This document shows positions 29,948-38,197 of a stretch of DNA of 64,000 bases, piece after piece. The notes beneath the pieces were generated by a model. It made no database searches and was not told the DNA's origin. It saw only the letters and a program-made list of their open reading frames with translations. This DNA is from Streptomyces tsukubensis. GTDB taxonomy: Bacteria; Actinomycetota; Actinomycetes; Streptomycetales; Streptomycetaceae. Position 1 is the first letter of the stretch; each line of letters opens with the position of its first letter. The stretch is from NCBI RefSeq assembly GCF_003932715.1, contig NZ_CP020700.1, forward strand, positions 1,316,001 to 1,380,000. Direction: 5' to 3'. The position numbers and the translations under genes were made by a program.

Positions 29948-30358
29948 TCAGCATTCGACAGTGACCTCGGTGGGGGCCCGGTCGGCCGTGAAGTGGACGG
30001 CGGGCCAGTAGCCGTCGAGCATCCGGCCGCCCGTCTCCGTGTAGTGGAGGGCGAATCCGCCGTCCTCGCGGACGACGAGTTCGGCGGGGTGCATGGTCGC
30101 GATGAACTCGGCCCGGTCGTCGTCCGTGTCGGACGGTTCCGCTCCCCACTGCCAGAGATGGTCGACGGCGGTACGGCGGACGGTGTCGAAGTCGGTGAGC
30201 AGGTCCCGCACCCGGGGCAGCAGGGCGTCGAGTATCTGCGCGGAAGGGCCGCCGGGCCCGGTGCCGGGCGTGGCGTCGAAGGAGACCGTCAGTTCCCGGT
30301 CCCCGGCGACGCGGACCGTGACCCATCCGGTGTCGGCGAAGTCGTCGGTGTGGAGCAT
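29948..30358 (-). CDS. Hypothetical acidic protein
   Basis: 136 residues from ATG 30358 with GGGAGG seven bases upstream. It is acidic and soluble (MLHTDDFADTGWVTVRVAGDRELTVSFDATPG, then DFDTVRRTAVDHLWQWGAEPSDTDDDRAEF). I recognise no family with confidence. Its 5' end overlaps the 3' end of the MFS gene by 70 bases in another frame, so both are probably in one transcript. Confidence 0.7.
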   Translation of the reverse strand: MLHTDDFADTGWVTVRVAGDRELTVSFDATPGTGPGGPSAQILDALLPRVRDLLTDFDTVRRTAVDHLWQWGAEPSDTDDDRAEFIATMHPAELVVREDGGFALHYTETGGRMLDGYWPAVHFTADRAPTEVTVEC

Positions 30359-31908
30359 GGTGGCCTCCCGGGCGGGGTGTTGGTCACGGGTGTCGTACCG
30401 CGGTCTCGTCGTCCCATTCTTCCGTCCCGGCGGCGGCCACGGCCGGAGAGGGGGAGGACGGCGAGGAGCTGGACGATCGCGGCGGCCGTCAGGGCGATCG
30501 CCGGGGAGTGGGCGGCGAGAGGTCCGGCGGCGGCCGCGCCGACCGCGAAGCCGGTGATCTTCAGACTGGCTCCGGTGGTGAAGATCTGGGCGCGCAGCCG
30601 TTCCGGCGCTTCCCGGTGGCGGATCGCGAAGAGCGCGGTGAGCTGCGGCCCCTCGCCCGCGCCGAGGAGAACGGCACCGGCGACGACGGCGAGGGGGTGG
30701 TACGTGGCCATGAGGGCGAGGGCGGTGGCGAGCAGGGCCGTGCTCGCCGCGAGCACCGTCTCGGGGCGCGGCGGCGTCCGGCGGCGGGCCGACAGGGCGT
30801 TGACGGCAAGGGCGTTGGCGGCGAGGGCGGACGCCGCGACGACGGCGAGCAGGAGCGTCCCGTGGCCGGGGTCGCCCAGCACCTGTGCCCCGAGGAACGG
30901 CGCGCAGACGAGGAAGGTGCCCTGGCCCGCGCAGGAGAGGACGGAGGAGGCGGTGGCCCGGGACAGGGGTCCGGTTTCCGCGATCGCCCGGAATCCCGCG
31001 GCCAGTTCGGTGCGGACGGACGGCCGGTGCGGAGTCTCCGGCCCGGTCCGCGCCTCCCGGGCGGGTGCGGGGGACGGGCCGGAGGGAGCGTCGGCGGGGG
31101 CCGGGGGGACGGGAGCCTTCGCGGAGACGCATGCGGATGTGGAGGCGGAGGCGGATGTGGAGGCGGAGGGGACGGTGCGCGGTCGGGGTCCGGTGAGGTG
31201 GAGGGCCGCGGGCACTGCCGTCGCGACCAGGGCAGCGGAGACCACGACCGCGGTGCCCGCGCCCGCGAACAGGGCGGTGCCCCCGGCGAGGAGAGGGCCG
31301 AGGAGCCCGGCGGCGTTGAAGGTCATCGCGTCGAGCGTGTTCGCCCGGTCGAGCCGGTCCGCCCGTACGACGCCGGGAAGCCGGGAGGTCCAGCCGCCGG
31401 CGACGGCGGGTCCGAGGAGTCCGGCGAGCACGGCGACCGCGAGGGTCGGCCCGATGGGTGCCCGGCCCAGACAGAGCAGGATCACCAGGAGGGCCAGGGC
31501 GTATCCGGCGAGAGCCCCGGCGAGGAGCCTGCCGGGACGGGCGGACCGGTCCAGCAGGGCGCCGAGGAGCGGCCCGCCCGCCGCCGCGGCGACGGTGACG
31601 GCGGCCAGGAGCGTGGACGCCGTCACGGCGGAGCCGGTGGTGGCGAGACCGGCGAGCAGCAGGGCGGGCCCGGACATCTCGTCACCGGTGCGGGCGACCA
31701 CCGCTCCTGCCGTGTACTGCGCGAGCCCGTACGACCGCCGGTCGCCGGGGGCGGCCCCGCGCTCGGTTGCGTCGTGCGGCGCCGATGGACCGTCGTGCGG
31801 CGCGGGTCGGCCGTGGCGGGGTGCGCGGCTGCCGGTCCGGGCGGGACCGGTGCGGTGCCGGGCGTACCGCCGCAGGTCGGAGCACCACCATCCGTAACGC
31901 TTCTGCAT
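30289..31908 (-). CDS. MFS transporter
   Basis: 539 residues from ATG 31908 (a TTG at 31935 is in frame). About 12 hydrophobic segments are present, with a hydrophilic Ser/Ala/Pro-rich central loop (TGPRPRTVPSASTSASASTSACVSAKAP). The sequence LLAVTVAAAAGGPLLGALLDRSARPGRLLAGALAGYALAL resembles MFS motif A. The N-terminal 60 residues (KRYGWWCSDLRRYARHR) are unusually basic. The C-terminal 45 residues read through the start of the next gene in another frame and look non-native, so the true end may differ or a sequencing frameshift may exist. It is divergent from a CGNR zinc-finger regulator. Substrate unknown. Confidence 0.82.
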   Translation of the reverse strand: MQKRYGWWCSDLRRYARHRTGPARTGSRAPRHGRPAPHDGPSAPHDATERGAAPGDRRSYGLAQYTAGAVVARTGDEMSGPALLLAGLATTGSAVTASTLLAAVTVAAAAGGPLLGALLDRSARPGRLLAGALAGYALALLVILLCLGRAPIGPTLAVAVLAGLLGPAVAGGWTSRLPGVVRADRLDRANTLDAMTFNAAGLLGPLLAGGTALFAGAGTAVVVSAALVATAVPAALHLTGPRPRTVPSASTSASASTSACVSAKAPVPPAPADAPSGPSPAPAREARTGPETPHRPSVRTELAAGFRAIAETGPLSRATASSVLSCAGQGTFLVCAPFLGAQVLGDPGHGTLLLAVVAASALAANALAVNALSARRRTPPRPETVLAASTALLATALALMATYHPLAVVAGAVLLGAGEGPQLTALFAIRHREAPERLRAQIFTTGASLKITGFAVGAAAAGPLAAHSPAIALTAAAIVQLLAVLPLSGRGRRRDGRMGRRDRGTTPVTNTPPGRPPCSTPTTSPTPDGSRSASPGTGN

Positions 31909-31917
31909 GCGCAGCAC

Positions 31918-31931
31918 GTTACGCGGGTAAC
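31918..31931. promoter_or_regulatory. Dyad between the MFS and CGNR genes
   Basis: GTTACGCGGGTAAC has 5-bp arms and lies just upstream of the MFS start. Related GTTAC/GCTAC half-elements follow at 31951-31965 next to the CGNR-protein start. This could be the binding site of the divergent regulator. Confidence 0.45.
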
Positions 31932-31973
31932 TCAAACATTCACCAGATGCGTTACATGCGCTACGGTCTCCGC

Positions 31974-32618
31974 ATGGTCTCGGCAGATACTCCGGCCCTT
32001 GGCGGAAACCGGCGCGACGGCTGGTCGGCCCGGCATTCCGTGGCGGCGGTCGCCGCCCGTACCGCCGCTCTCGTCAATGCGCTGTCCGGCCCCCGGGTCC
32101 CGGCACCGGACGAGGTGGCGGCGGTACTGCGCGCCCACGGCGAGCAGGTGGCAAACGGGCTGTCCGGCCGGGACGTCGCCCAGTTGCGCGAGGCCGCGGA
32201 GAAGCTGCGCGCGGTGTTCGCGGCCGACGACGTCGATACGGCCGCGGAGCGGCTCAACGCGCTGCTGCCGCTGAGCGCCGGACCGCTGCGGCTGACGTCG
32301 CACGGCGGCGCATCGCCCTGGCACCCTCATCTCGACAGCCATGACGACGCACCGTGGGGCGAGTGGCTGCTGGCCTCCTCGTCCCTGGCCCTGACCGTCC
32401 TGGTCTGGGACCGGCAGCGGCCGCCCGGCGGTATCTGCGCCTCCCCCGCGTGCGAAGACGTCTTCCTGACGCAGGGCAGCGGCCCCGTCCGCCGCTACTG
32501 CTCCCGTCGCTGCGCGACCCGGGAGCGGGTCGCGGCCCACCGGCGCGCCGGACGGATCCGCGGCGCGGCGCCCCCGGACGGCACCGGGGAGCCCGGGCGG
32601 CGCCTCGACCGGCCCTGA
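31974..32618 (+). CDS. CGNR zinc-finger (ABATE-type) transcriptional regulator
   Basis: 214 residues from ATG 31974 (MVSADTPALGG); ATG 31947 and 31956 are in-frame alternatives. The N-terminal part (WSARHSVAAVAARTAALVNAL) fits the ABATE ligand domain. The C-terminal zinc finger has CASPACEDVFLTQGSGPVRRYCSRRCATRERVAAHR, with paired cysteines CxxxxC and CxxxC. The canonical CGNR residues are replaced by CATR. Such proteins are ligand-responsive regulators often next to transporters, as here. No ribosome site is obvious, so a leaderless start is possible. Confidence 0.82.
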   Translation: MVSADTPALGGNRRDGWSARHSVAAVAARTAALVNALSGPRVPAPDEVAAVLRAHGEQVANGLSGRDVAQLREAAEKLRAVFAADDVDTAAERLNALLPLSAGPLRLTSHGGASPWHPHLDSHDDAPWGEWLLASSSLALTVLVWDRQRPPGGICASPACEDVFLTQGSGPVRRYCSRRCATRERVAAHRRAGRIRGAAPPDGTGEPGRRLDRP

Positions 32619-32632
32619 CGCAGGGGCGGACC

Positions 32633-32655
32633 GGCCGCGCCACTGCGGTGCGGCC
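32633..32655 (+). terminator. Hairpin after the CGNR gene
   Basis: GGCCGCGCC (32633-32641) pairs with GGTGCGGCC (32647-32655) with one G-T wobble and a 5-base loop. It lies 14 bases after the stop. The remaining bases up to 32869 show no gene. Confidence 0.6.
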
Positions 32656-32869
32656 ACAACGCAGCGGCTTGAGCCCCGGGGCCACGGGCTCGCCTCGGCC
32701 GCCGAGAGGTGTTCGCTCAGCGCGTGCCCGGGCGTACTCCGCGCCGTACCGGTGGCGCCCGGGCCCGCACCGGAGCGCTTGGTTGCGGCACTCCGGCCGA
32801 CGACGCGCCTCCGCTGTCGGGCGGCCTTGCCCGGCCGTCGTCCGACGGCTCCGGGACGCCGCCCGGCCC

Positions 32870-34306
32870 TCAGCCGCGGACCTCGTCGTACGCGGTGCGC
32901 AGCCGCCGCACCCCCTCGGTGAGTTCCGCGGGCGCCGCGACGGCCGCGAAGCTCAGGCGCAGATACCCGGCCGGGGGCTCGGCGCAGTAGTACGGCCGCC
33001 CCGCCGTGACCGCCACGCCCGCCCGCAGCGCCGCCGAGTGCAGGGCGAGTTCGTCGGTGCCGTCCGGCAGCCGCAGCCACAGATGGTGGCCGCCGTACGG
33101 GACGGAGGTGAGGGCGAGTTCGGGCAGGGTGCCGGTGACCGCGGCGGCAAGGGTGTCGCGGCGGCCCTTCAGCGCGGCGGCGAGGGAACGGAGGTGGCGG
33201 TTCCAGGCGGGCGCGCCGACGAGTTCGAGGGCGGCCTCCTGGAGCGGGCGGGCGACGAAGAAGCTGTCCACGACGTGGATGGCGCGCAGGCGTTCGAGTA
33301 CGGGTCCGCGGGCCGCGAGCATGCCGACGCGCAGGCTCGGGGAGCAGACCTTGGTCAGCGAGCCGACATGGACGACGACGCCGTCCGGATCGTCGGCGGC
33401 GAGCGGGCGCGGCAGCGGGGGCGCGTCCTCGTGGCCGAGGCGGTTCGCGAAATCGTCCTCGACGACGAAGGCGCCCGCGGCGCGGGCGATCCTCAGTACC
33501 TCGGGGCGCCGGTCGGCGTGGAGGACGGCGCCGGTGGGGTTCTGGAAGCGGGGCTGGCAGACGAAGACCTGGGCGCCGGTGGCTTCGAAGGCGGCGGCGA
33601 GGAGTTCCGTACGGACGCCGTCCCTGTCGACCGGTACCGGTACGGGCCGGACCCCCGCGGCCCTGGCGATGGCGAGGAGCCCGGGGTAGGTCGGGGATTC
33701 GACGAGGACGGGGGCGCCGGGCGGGGCGAGGGCGCGCAGGGCGGTGGTGAGCGCGGACTGGCCGCCGGCCGTCACCAGGACGTCGGCGGCGGTCAGCGGG
33801 GCGCCGATGCCCCGGGCGAACCACTCCCGGAGTTCGGGCAGTCCGTCGGTGGGCGGCCGGCCCCAGGCGCCGGGGCGCCGTGCGGCGCGGGCGAGGGCTG
33901 CGGACAGGGCGCGCTCGGGCTGGAGGGTGGGGTGGAGGTAGCCGCCGTTGAGTTCGATGACGCCCGCCGGGGGCGCGGCGAGGGTGGCGAGGACTCCGGA
34001 GGCGTCGACCGACCGCGGTACGGATTCGGCGGCGGTGGCGGCGCTCAGGCTCACCTCCTGCCAGGAGGTGTCCCCGGCGGGCGCGGTCGCGGACGGCCGT
34101 TCGGCGCGGAAGGCGCCTGCTCCGGGCCGGGTGACGACGAGGCCTTCGGCGGCGAGGCGGGCGAGCGCGCGGGTGACCGTCACCGGGGAGACCCGATAGC
34201 GCTCGACCAGGGTCCGACTCGATGGCAACTTTCCACCCGGTGAGTAGCGGTCGAGTTCATCCCGCAGGGCATTGGCCAGTTCGACCACACTGCTACTCTC
34301 ATTCAT
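32870..34306 (-). CDS. MocR/GntR-family regulator with aminotransferase domain
   Basis: 478 residues from ATG 34306; an upstream in-frame extension to 34783 would run through the divergent transporter gene and is rejected. The N-terminal GntR winged helix is clear (YSPGGKLPSSRTLVERYRVSPVTVTRALARLAAEGLV). The C-terminal part is a fold-type-I aminotransferase: ADVLVTAGGQSALTTALRAL, VCQPRFQNPTGAV, FVVEDDFANRLGHED, and the PLP-lysine loop HVGSLTKVCSPSLRVG. MocR proteins bind PLP and control PLP or amino-acid genes. It is divergent from an EamA transporter whose start codon overlaps its own, so it most likely regulates that exporter. Confidence 0.92.
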   Translation of the reverse strand: MNESSSVVELANALRDELDRYSPGGKLPSSRTLVERYRVSPVTVTRALARLAAEGLVVTRPGAGAFRAERPSATAPAGDTSWQEVSLSAATAAESVPRSVDASGVLATLAAPPAGVIELNGGYLHPTLQPERALSAALARAARRPGAWGRPPTDGLPELREWFARGIGAPLTAADVLVTAGGQSALTTALRALAPPGAPVLVESPTYPGLLAIARAAGVRPVPVPVDRDGVRTELLAAAFEATGAQVFVCQPRFQNPTGAVLHADRRPEVLRIARAAGAFVVEDDFANRLGHEDAPPLPRPLAADDPDGVVVHVGSLTKVCSPSLRVGMLAARGPVLERLRAIHVVDSFFVARPLQEAALELVGAPAWNRHLRSLAAALKGRRDTLAAAVTGTLPELALTSVPYGGHHLWLRLPDGTDELALHSAALRAGVAVTAGRPYYCAEPPAGYLRLSFAAVAAPAELTEGVRRLRTAYDEVRG

Positions 34307-34344
34307 GAGAGCACAGAATAGCGCTATCGCTTCCGCGCCGATAG
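34272..34344. promoter_or_regulatory. Overlapping divergent promoters and dyads of the MocR/EamA pair
   Basis: Plus strand: TTGGCC (34272-34277) and TACTCT (34294-34299) with a 16-base spacer, ending five bases before ATG 34305. Minus strand: TATTCT (34320-34315), eight bases before ATG 34306. Two dyads lie at the 5' end of the transporter gene: ATAGCGCTAT (34318-34327) and CTATCG-N9-CGATAG (34324-34344). These are likely MocR sites. Confidence 0.55.
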
Positions 34345-35234
34345 CAGTCGGCACCCCGCCGGGCCCCCGGCGGAGCGGGGACCGGGCGGGTACGGCCCTC
34401 GCGGCCACCGGCGTGGTCGCCTTCTCCCTCACTTTTCCGTCCACGGTATGGGGGCTGGACTCCTTCGGCCCCTGGTCACTGGTCTCGCTGCGCAGTGTGC
34501 TCGCGGCGCTGGTCGCCGGTGGTTTTCTGCTGGCGTTCCGCGTTCGGCTGCCGGAGCGGCGCCACTGGGGTTCGCTGCTGGTGGTTGCGGGCGGTGTGGT
34601 GGTCGGTTTTCCGCTGCTGACGACCCTCGCGCTCCGGTCGTCCAGTACCTCGCACGCGGCGGTGGTGGTGGGGCTGCTGCCGCTGACGACCGCGGTCTTC
34701 GCCGCGCTGCGCACCGGCCGCCGCCCGTCCCGGGCCTTCTGGCTGGCGGCGCTGGCCGGTGCCGCCGTGGTGATCGTCTTCACCGTGTCGCAGAGCGGCG
34801 GCGCGCTGCAGGTCGCGGACCTGTATCTCTTCGGCGCCCTGCTGGTGTGCGCGGCCGGTTATACGGAGGGCGGGCGGCTGGCGGCGGAGCTGCCGGGCTG
34901 GCAGGTCGTCGGCTGGGCCCTGATCTTCTGTCTGCCGCTCGCCGTCGCGGGTTCGGCGGTGGCGCTGGCGTACGAGCCGGTGCGGCTGACCGCGCAGGGC
35001 GTGGCCGGGCTGGCCTGGGTGGCCTGCGGTTCCGCCTTCTTCGGCCTGTACGTCTGGTATCGGGGCATGGCGGCGATCGGCATCCCCCGGGCGAGTCAGT
35101 TGCAGTTGGCGCAGCCGCTGCTGACGCTGGTCTGGTCGGTCGCCCTGCTGGGCGAGGACCTGGCCCCCGCGGCGCCGGTGGCGGCGGTGGCGGTGCTGGT
35201 CTGCATCGCGGCGACCCAGCGGGCACGTACCTGA
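34305..35234 (+). CDS. EamA/DMT-family transporter (RhaT/YdcZ-like)
   Basis: 309 residues from ATG 34305. About ten membrane segments are visible, from AGTALAATGVVAFSLTFPSTVWGL to PVAAVAVLVCIAATQ, with the two-repeat layout of EamA exporters. DMT proteins export amino acids, nucleobases or small metabolites. Its start codon shares the bases CATG with the divergent MocR start. Upstream sequence suggests a leaderless mRNA. The likely role is export of a metabolite sensed by the MocR protein through its PLP domain. Confidence 0.88.
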   Translation: MRAQNSAIASAPIAVGTPPGPRRSGDRAGTALAATGVVAFSLTFPSTVWGLDSFGPWSLVSLRSVLAALVAGGFLLAFRVRLPERRHWGSLLVVAGGVVVGFPLLTTLALRSSSTSHAAVVVGLLPLTTAVFAALRTGRRPSRAFWLAALAGAAVVIVFTVSQSGGALQVADLYLFGALLVCAAGYTEGGRLAAELPGWQVVGWALIFCLPLAVAGSAVALAYEPVRLTAQGVAGLAWVACGSAFFGLYVWYRGMAAIGIPRASQLQLAQPLLTLVWSVALLGEDLAPAAPVAAVAVLVCIAATQRART

Positions 35235-35290
35235 GGCACGGGCGTCCGGGGGCGGGCCGGGACGGCGGAGGGGCGATCCGAGAGAGGACC

Positions 35291-35399
35291 GGACCGCGAC
35301 CGGAACCGCGGAGGTACGGTCGGCCCACCGGAAGGTCGGGACAGCGAAGGTACGGTCCGCGGGAGGCCGGACCGCAACCGGAACAGCGGAGGTACGGTC
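35291..35399. repeat. Intergenic 31-bp repeats with a GGTACGGTC core
   Basis: Two 31-bp copies (35291-35321 and 35369-35399) differ at two positions. A partial copy lies between them, with its core GGTACGGTC at 35349-35357. The spacing of the cores is 36 and 42 bases. They fill the gap between the EamA gene and the DUF1918 gene. No ORF is evident. Confidence 0.85.
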
Positions 35400-35463
35400 C
35401 CCGGGGCGGCCGTAGACTCGGAAGCACACGGACCACCACCCGGCTTCGAGGAGGTCACTCCCG

Positions 35464-35658
35464 ATGCATGCGAACGTGGGCGACAAGCTGCTGGTGCACG
35501 GCAGGACCGTGGGGCACCACGACCGGGTCGCCGAGGTCGTCGAGGTGCTCGGCGAGCACGGCGGGCCGCCCTTCCGCGTACGGTTCGAGGACGGCCACGA
35601 GACCGTGATGTCCCCCGGGCCCGATACGGTCGTCCGGCCCCACGAGCCCGTCGCCTGA
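35464..35658 (+). CDS. DUF1918 domain protein
   Basis: 64 residues from ATG 35464 with GAGGAGG upstream. MHANVGDKLLVHGRTVGHHDR followed by EVVEVLGEHGGPPFRVRFEDGHETVMSPGPD is the whole DUF1918 domain, a small SH3-like beta-barrel common in actinobacteria. No function is established. It is probably monocistronic. Confidence 0.9.
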   Translation: MHANVGDKLLVHGRTVGHHDRVAEVVEVLGEHGGPPFRVRFEDGHETVMSPGPDTVVRPHEPVA

Positions 35659-35782
35659 TCCGCTCCCCGGCCCGCACGGGCCGACCGGTGTCCGGCCGCG
35701 ATCCGTCCCGGCCGGTTGTGGGTGCGCCCTAGAGGTGCGGGCCGACCGGACCGGAGGCGTTCCCGGTCGGCCCCGACAACCG

Positions 35783-37036
35783 CTACGGCACCGGCACCCG
35801 GCTCGGATAGTGGTCCGCCACCACCCGCGCCATCGCCCCGATCCGGTCGGCCCCGACCTCCTTCGCCGAGAAGAAGCAGTGGCCCCGCACCTGCGCGTAC
35901 TCCCCCGCCAGGGTCAGATGCCGGGACAGCTCGGCCGGATCCTGCCAGGGCGCGCCCTGCCCCGGATCGCCCGCCTTGTAGAGGGCCTCACCGATGTAGA
36001 GGTCCACGCCGGTGCCCTTGACCAGCGTGTTCCACCAGGGCACGAGCTTGGCGTAGTCGGCTGCGGCGAAGCCGATGTTCCAGTAGATCTGCGGGACGAC
36101 GTAGTCGATCCACCCCTCCTTGACCCAGGTGCGGGTATCGGCGTGCAGATCGTCGTACGTCTGGATACCGCCGCGGGTGTCGGAGCCGCGCGGATCGGTG
36201 GAGGCGTTGCGCCAGACGGCGAACGGGCTGATCCCGAAGGCGACGCCGGCCCTGGTCTCCTTGATGCGCTCCGACATCTCCCGCACCAGCCGGTCGATGT
36301 TGTCGCGCCGCCAGGCGGCCTTGGAGGCGAAGCCGCTGCCGTAGCGGGCGAAGGTGGCTTCGTCGCCGAAGGTCTGTCCGGCCACCGGGTAGGGGTAGAA
36401 GTAGTCGTCGAAGTGGACGCCGTCGATGTCGTAGCGGCGTACGGCGTCGATCATGGCGTTCTGGACGAAGGCGCGGACCTCGGGAACCCCCGGGTTGTAG
36501 TAGAGCTTCCCCCCGTACGGAAGCACCCAGTCCGGGTTGCTGCGGGCGGGGTGCCCGGCGGCGAGCCGGGTGGGGTCGGTGTGGGTGGCGACCCGGTACG
36601 GGTTGAACCAGGCGTGCAGCGCGAGGCCCCGCCGGTGGGCCTCGGTGACGGCGGTGCCGAGCGGGTCCCAGCCGGGGTCCCGGCCCTGGACGCCGGTCAG
36701 ATACTGCGACCAGGGCTCGTACGGGGACGGCCAGAACGCGTCCGCGGCGGGCCGGACCTGGAAGACCACGGCATTGAGCCGGCGGGCGACGGCCGTGTCG
36801 AGCTGTGCGATCAGCTCCGCCCGCTGCTGGGCCGCGGTCAGCCCGGACCGGGAGGGCCAGTCGCGGTTGGTGATGGTCGCCAGCCACATGCCCCGGAACT
36901 CCGGGGAGTCGGCGGCGCGTCCCCCCGCGGCCGGGGCCGGGGCACCGCGCGGCACCGCGGCCGCGTCCCCGGCGGTGGCCAGCCCCGCCATCATCCCGGC
37001 CGCGGCCATGAACCCTCTTCTGCTGATACGTCCCAT
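35783..37036 (-). CDS. Tat-secreted glycosyl hydrolase-like protein (GHL10 / DUF187, YngK family)
   Basis: 417 residues from ATG 37036 (MGRISRRGFMAAAG), a clear Tat signal with cleavage near AAAVP; the longer frame from 37177 hides this signal. The TIM-barrel glycosidase-like domain shows EFRGMWLATITNRDWPSRSG, LNAVVFQVRPAADAFWPSPYEPWSQYLTG, DGVHFDDYFYPYP and WIDYVVPQIYWNIGF. The family is believed to act on cell-wall or environmental glycans; the true substrate is unknown. It is divergent from the 3-hydroxybutyryl-CoA dehydrogenase gene. Confidence 0.87.
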   Translation of the reverse strand: MGRISRRGFMAAAGMMAGLATAGDAAAVPRGAPAPAAGGRAADSPEFRGMWLATITNRDWPSRSGLTAAQQRAELIAQLDTAVARRLNAVVFQVRPAADAFWPSPYEPWSQYLTGVQGRDPGWDPLGTAVTEAHRRGLALHAWFNPYRVATHTDPTRLAAGHPARSNPDWVLPYGGKLYYNPGVPEVRAFVQNAMIDAVRRYDIDGVHFDDYFYPYPVAGQTFGDEATFARYGSGFASKAAWRRDNIDRLVREMSERIKETRAGVAFGISPFAVWRNASTDPRGSDTRGGIQTYDDLHADTRTWVKEGWIDYVVPQIYWNIGFAAADYAKLVPWWNTLVKGTGVDLYIGEALYKAGDPGQGAPWQDPAELSRHLTLAGEYAQVRGHCFFSAKEVGADRIGAMARVVADHYPSRVPVP

Positions 37037-37180
37037 ACGCCCTGTCGCCTTTCTGTTCCGGACCCGGCCCGCCCTGCCCTGGTGATCGTGCCCGAAGTGA
37101 ATCCGGAGTAACGTCGTACAGTCGAGGCGGGCGCCGGAACCATACGGGGAATCCCGCACGGAAGCAGCGAAAGGCACGAG

Positions 37181-38053
37181 GTGACGGACTCAATGGCCGA
37201 CATTGCACGCGTCGGAGTGGTGGGCTGTGGCCAGATGGGCGCGGGCATCGCGGAGGTTGCCGCCCGCAGCGGTCTGGAGGTGAAGGTCGCCGAGACGACG
37301 GGTGAGGCGCTGGAGCTCGGGCGCACCCGGCTCGTCAACTCCCTCTCGAAGGCCGCCGAACGGGGCAAGATCACGGAGGAGGAGCGGGACGAGGCCCTGG
37401 GGCGGCTGAGCTTCACCACCGATCTCGGGGAGTTCGCGGACCGCGATCTGGTCATCGAGGCGGTCGTGGAGAACGAGCAGGTGAAGACGGAGATCTTCCA
37501 GGTGCTGGACCAGGTGGTGACCCGCCCGGACGCGATCCTGGCCTCCAACACCTCCTCCATTCCGCTGGTGAAGCTGGCCGTGGCGACCTCCCGCCCCGAC
37601 CAGGTCATCGGCATCCACTTCTTCAACCCGGCGCCGGTGCAGAAGCTGGTGGAGCTGATTCCCGCGCTGACCACGTCCGAGGAGACCGTGAAGCGGTCGG
37701 AGGCCCTCGTCGAGCAGGTGCTGGGCAAGCATCCCATCCGGGCCCAGGACCGGTCCGGCTTTGTGGTGAACGCCCTGCTGATCCCGTATCTGCTCTCCGC
37801 GATCCGGATGTTCGAATCGGGGATCGCCAGCCGTGAGGACATCGACAACGGCATGGAGCTGGGTTGTGCGCATCCGATGGGGCCGCTGAAGCTGGCGGAT
37901 CTCATCGGTCTCGACACCGTCGCCTCGGTGGCCGATTCGATGTATGCGGAGTTCAAGGAGCCGCTGTACGCCGCGCCGCCGCTGCTCCAGCGGATGGTGG
38001 ACGCGGGGCGGCTGGGCCGTAAGACGGGCTCGGGGTTCTATCCGTACGGCTGA
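37181..38053 (+). CDS. fadB2: 3-hydroxybutyryl-CoA dehydrogenase
   Basis: 290 residues from GTG 37181 with AAAGG before it; ATG 37193 is the alternative. The NAD site is VGVVGCGQMGAGIAEVAARSG. The family residues are present: SNTSSIPLVKLA with the catalytic Ser region, HFFNPAPVQKLVELI with the catalytic His, and DRSGFVVNALLIPYL. It oxidises (S)-3-hydroxybutyryl-CoA or works in reverse in butyryl-CoA and polyketide-precursor supply. The gene appears monocistronic and is followed by a 51-bp repeat array. The symbol is the mycobacterial one. Confidence 0.93.
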   Translation: MTDSMADIARVGVVGCGQMGAGIAEVAARSGLEVKVAETTGEALELGRTRLVNSLSKAAERGKITEEERDEALGRLSFTTDLGEFADRDLVIEAVVENEQVKTEIFQVLDQVVTRPDAILASNTSSIPLVKLAVATSRPDQVIGIHFFNPAPVQKLVELIPALTTSEETVKRSEALVEQVLGKHPIRAQDRSGFVVNALLIPYLLSAIRMFESGIASREDIDNGMELGCAHPMGPLKLADLIGLDTVASVADSMYAEFKEPLYAAPPLLQRMVDAGRLGRKTGSGFYPYG

Positions 38054-38079
38054 GGGCCCGGTGTCCGTACGGCGGGGGG

Positions 38080-38197
38080 CGATCGTACGGAAGCGGTCGC
38101 GCGGGAGCGTTCGTACGGCCGGGGCCGAGGCGGTCGTACGGAAGCGGTCGTGCGGGGACACTCGTACAGCCGAGGCCGAGGCGGTCGTACGGCTGAG
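38080..38197. repeat. 51-bp tandem repeat array in the intergenic region 38054-38410
   Basis: Unit 1 (38080-38130) and unit 2 (38131-38181) are each 51 bp and about 85 percent alike. A partial third begins at 38182. Each carries CGTACGGAAGCGGTCG and ends GGCCGAGG. The array starts 27 bases after the dehydrogenase stop, whose own TACGGCTGAG context recurs in unit 3 (38188-38197). No ORF is supported in the remaining 357-bp gap. Confidence 0.88.

Noticed and set aside
32870..34783. A 637-codon frame for the MocR protein
   Set aside because: The extra 159 codons are antisense of the EamA gene. ATG 34306 starts a normal GntR domain.
38080..38197. A CRISPR array
   Set aside because: The units are adjacent without unique spacers, only two and a half copies exist, and no cas gene is near.
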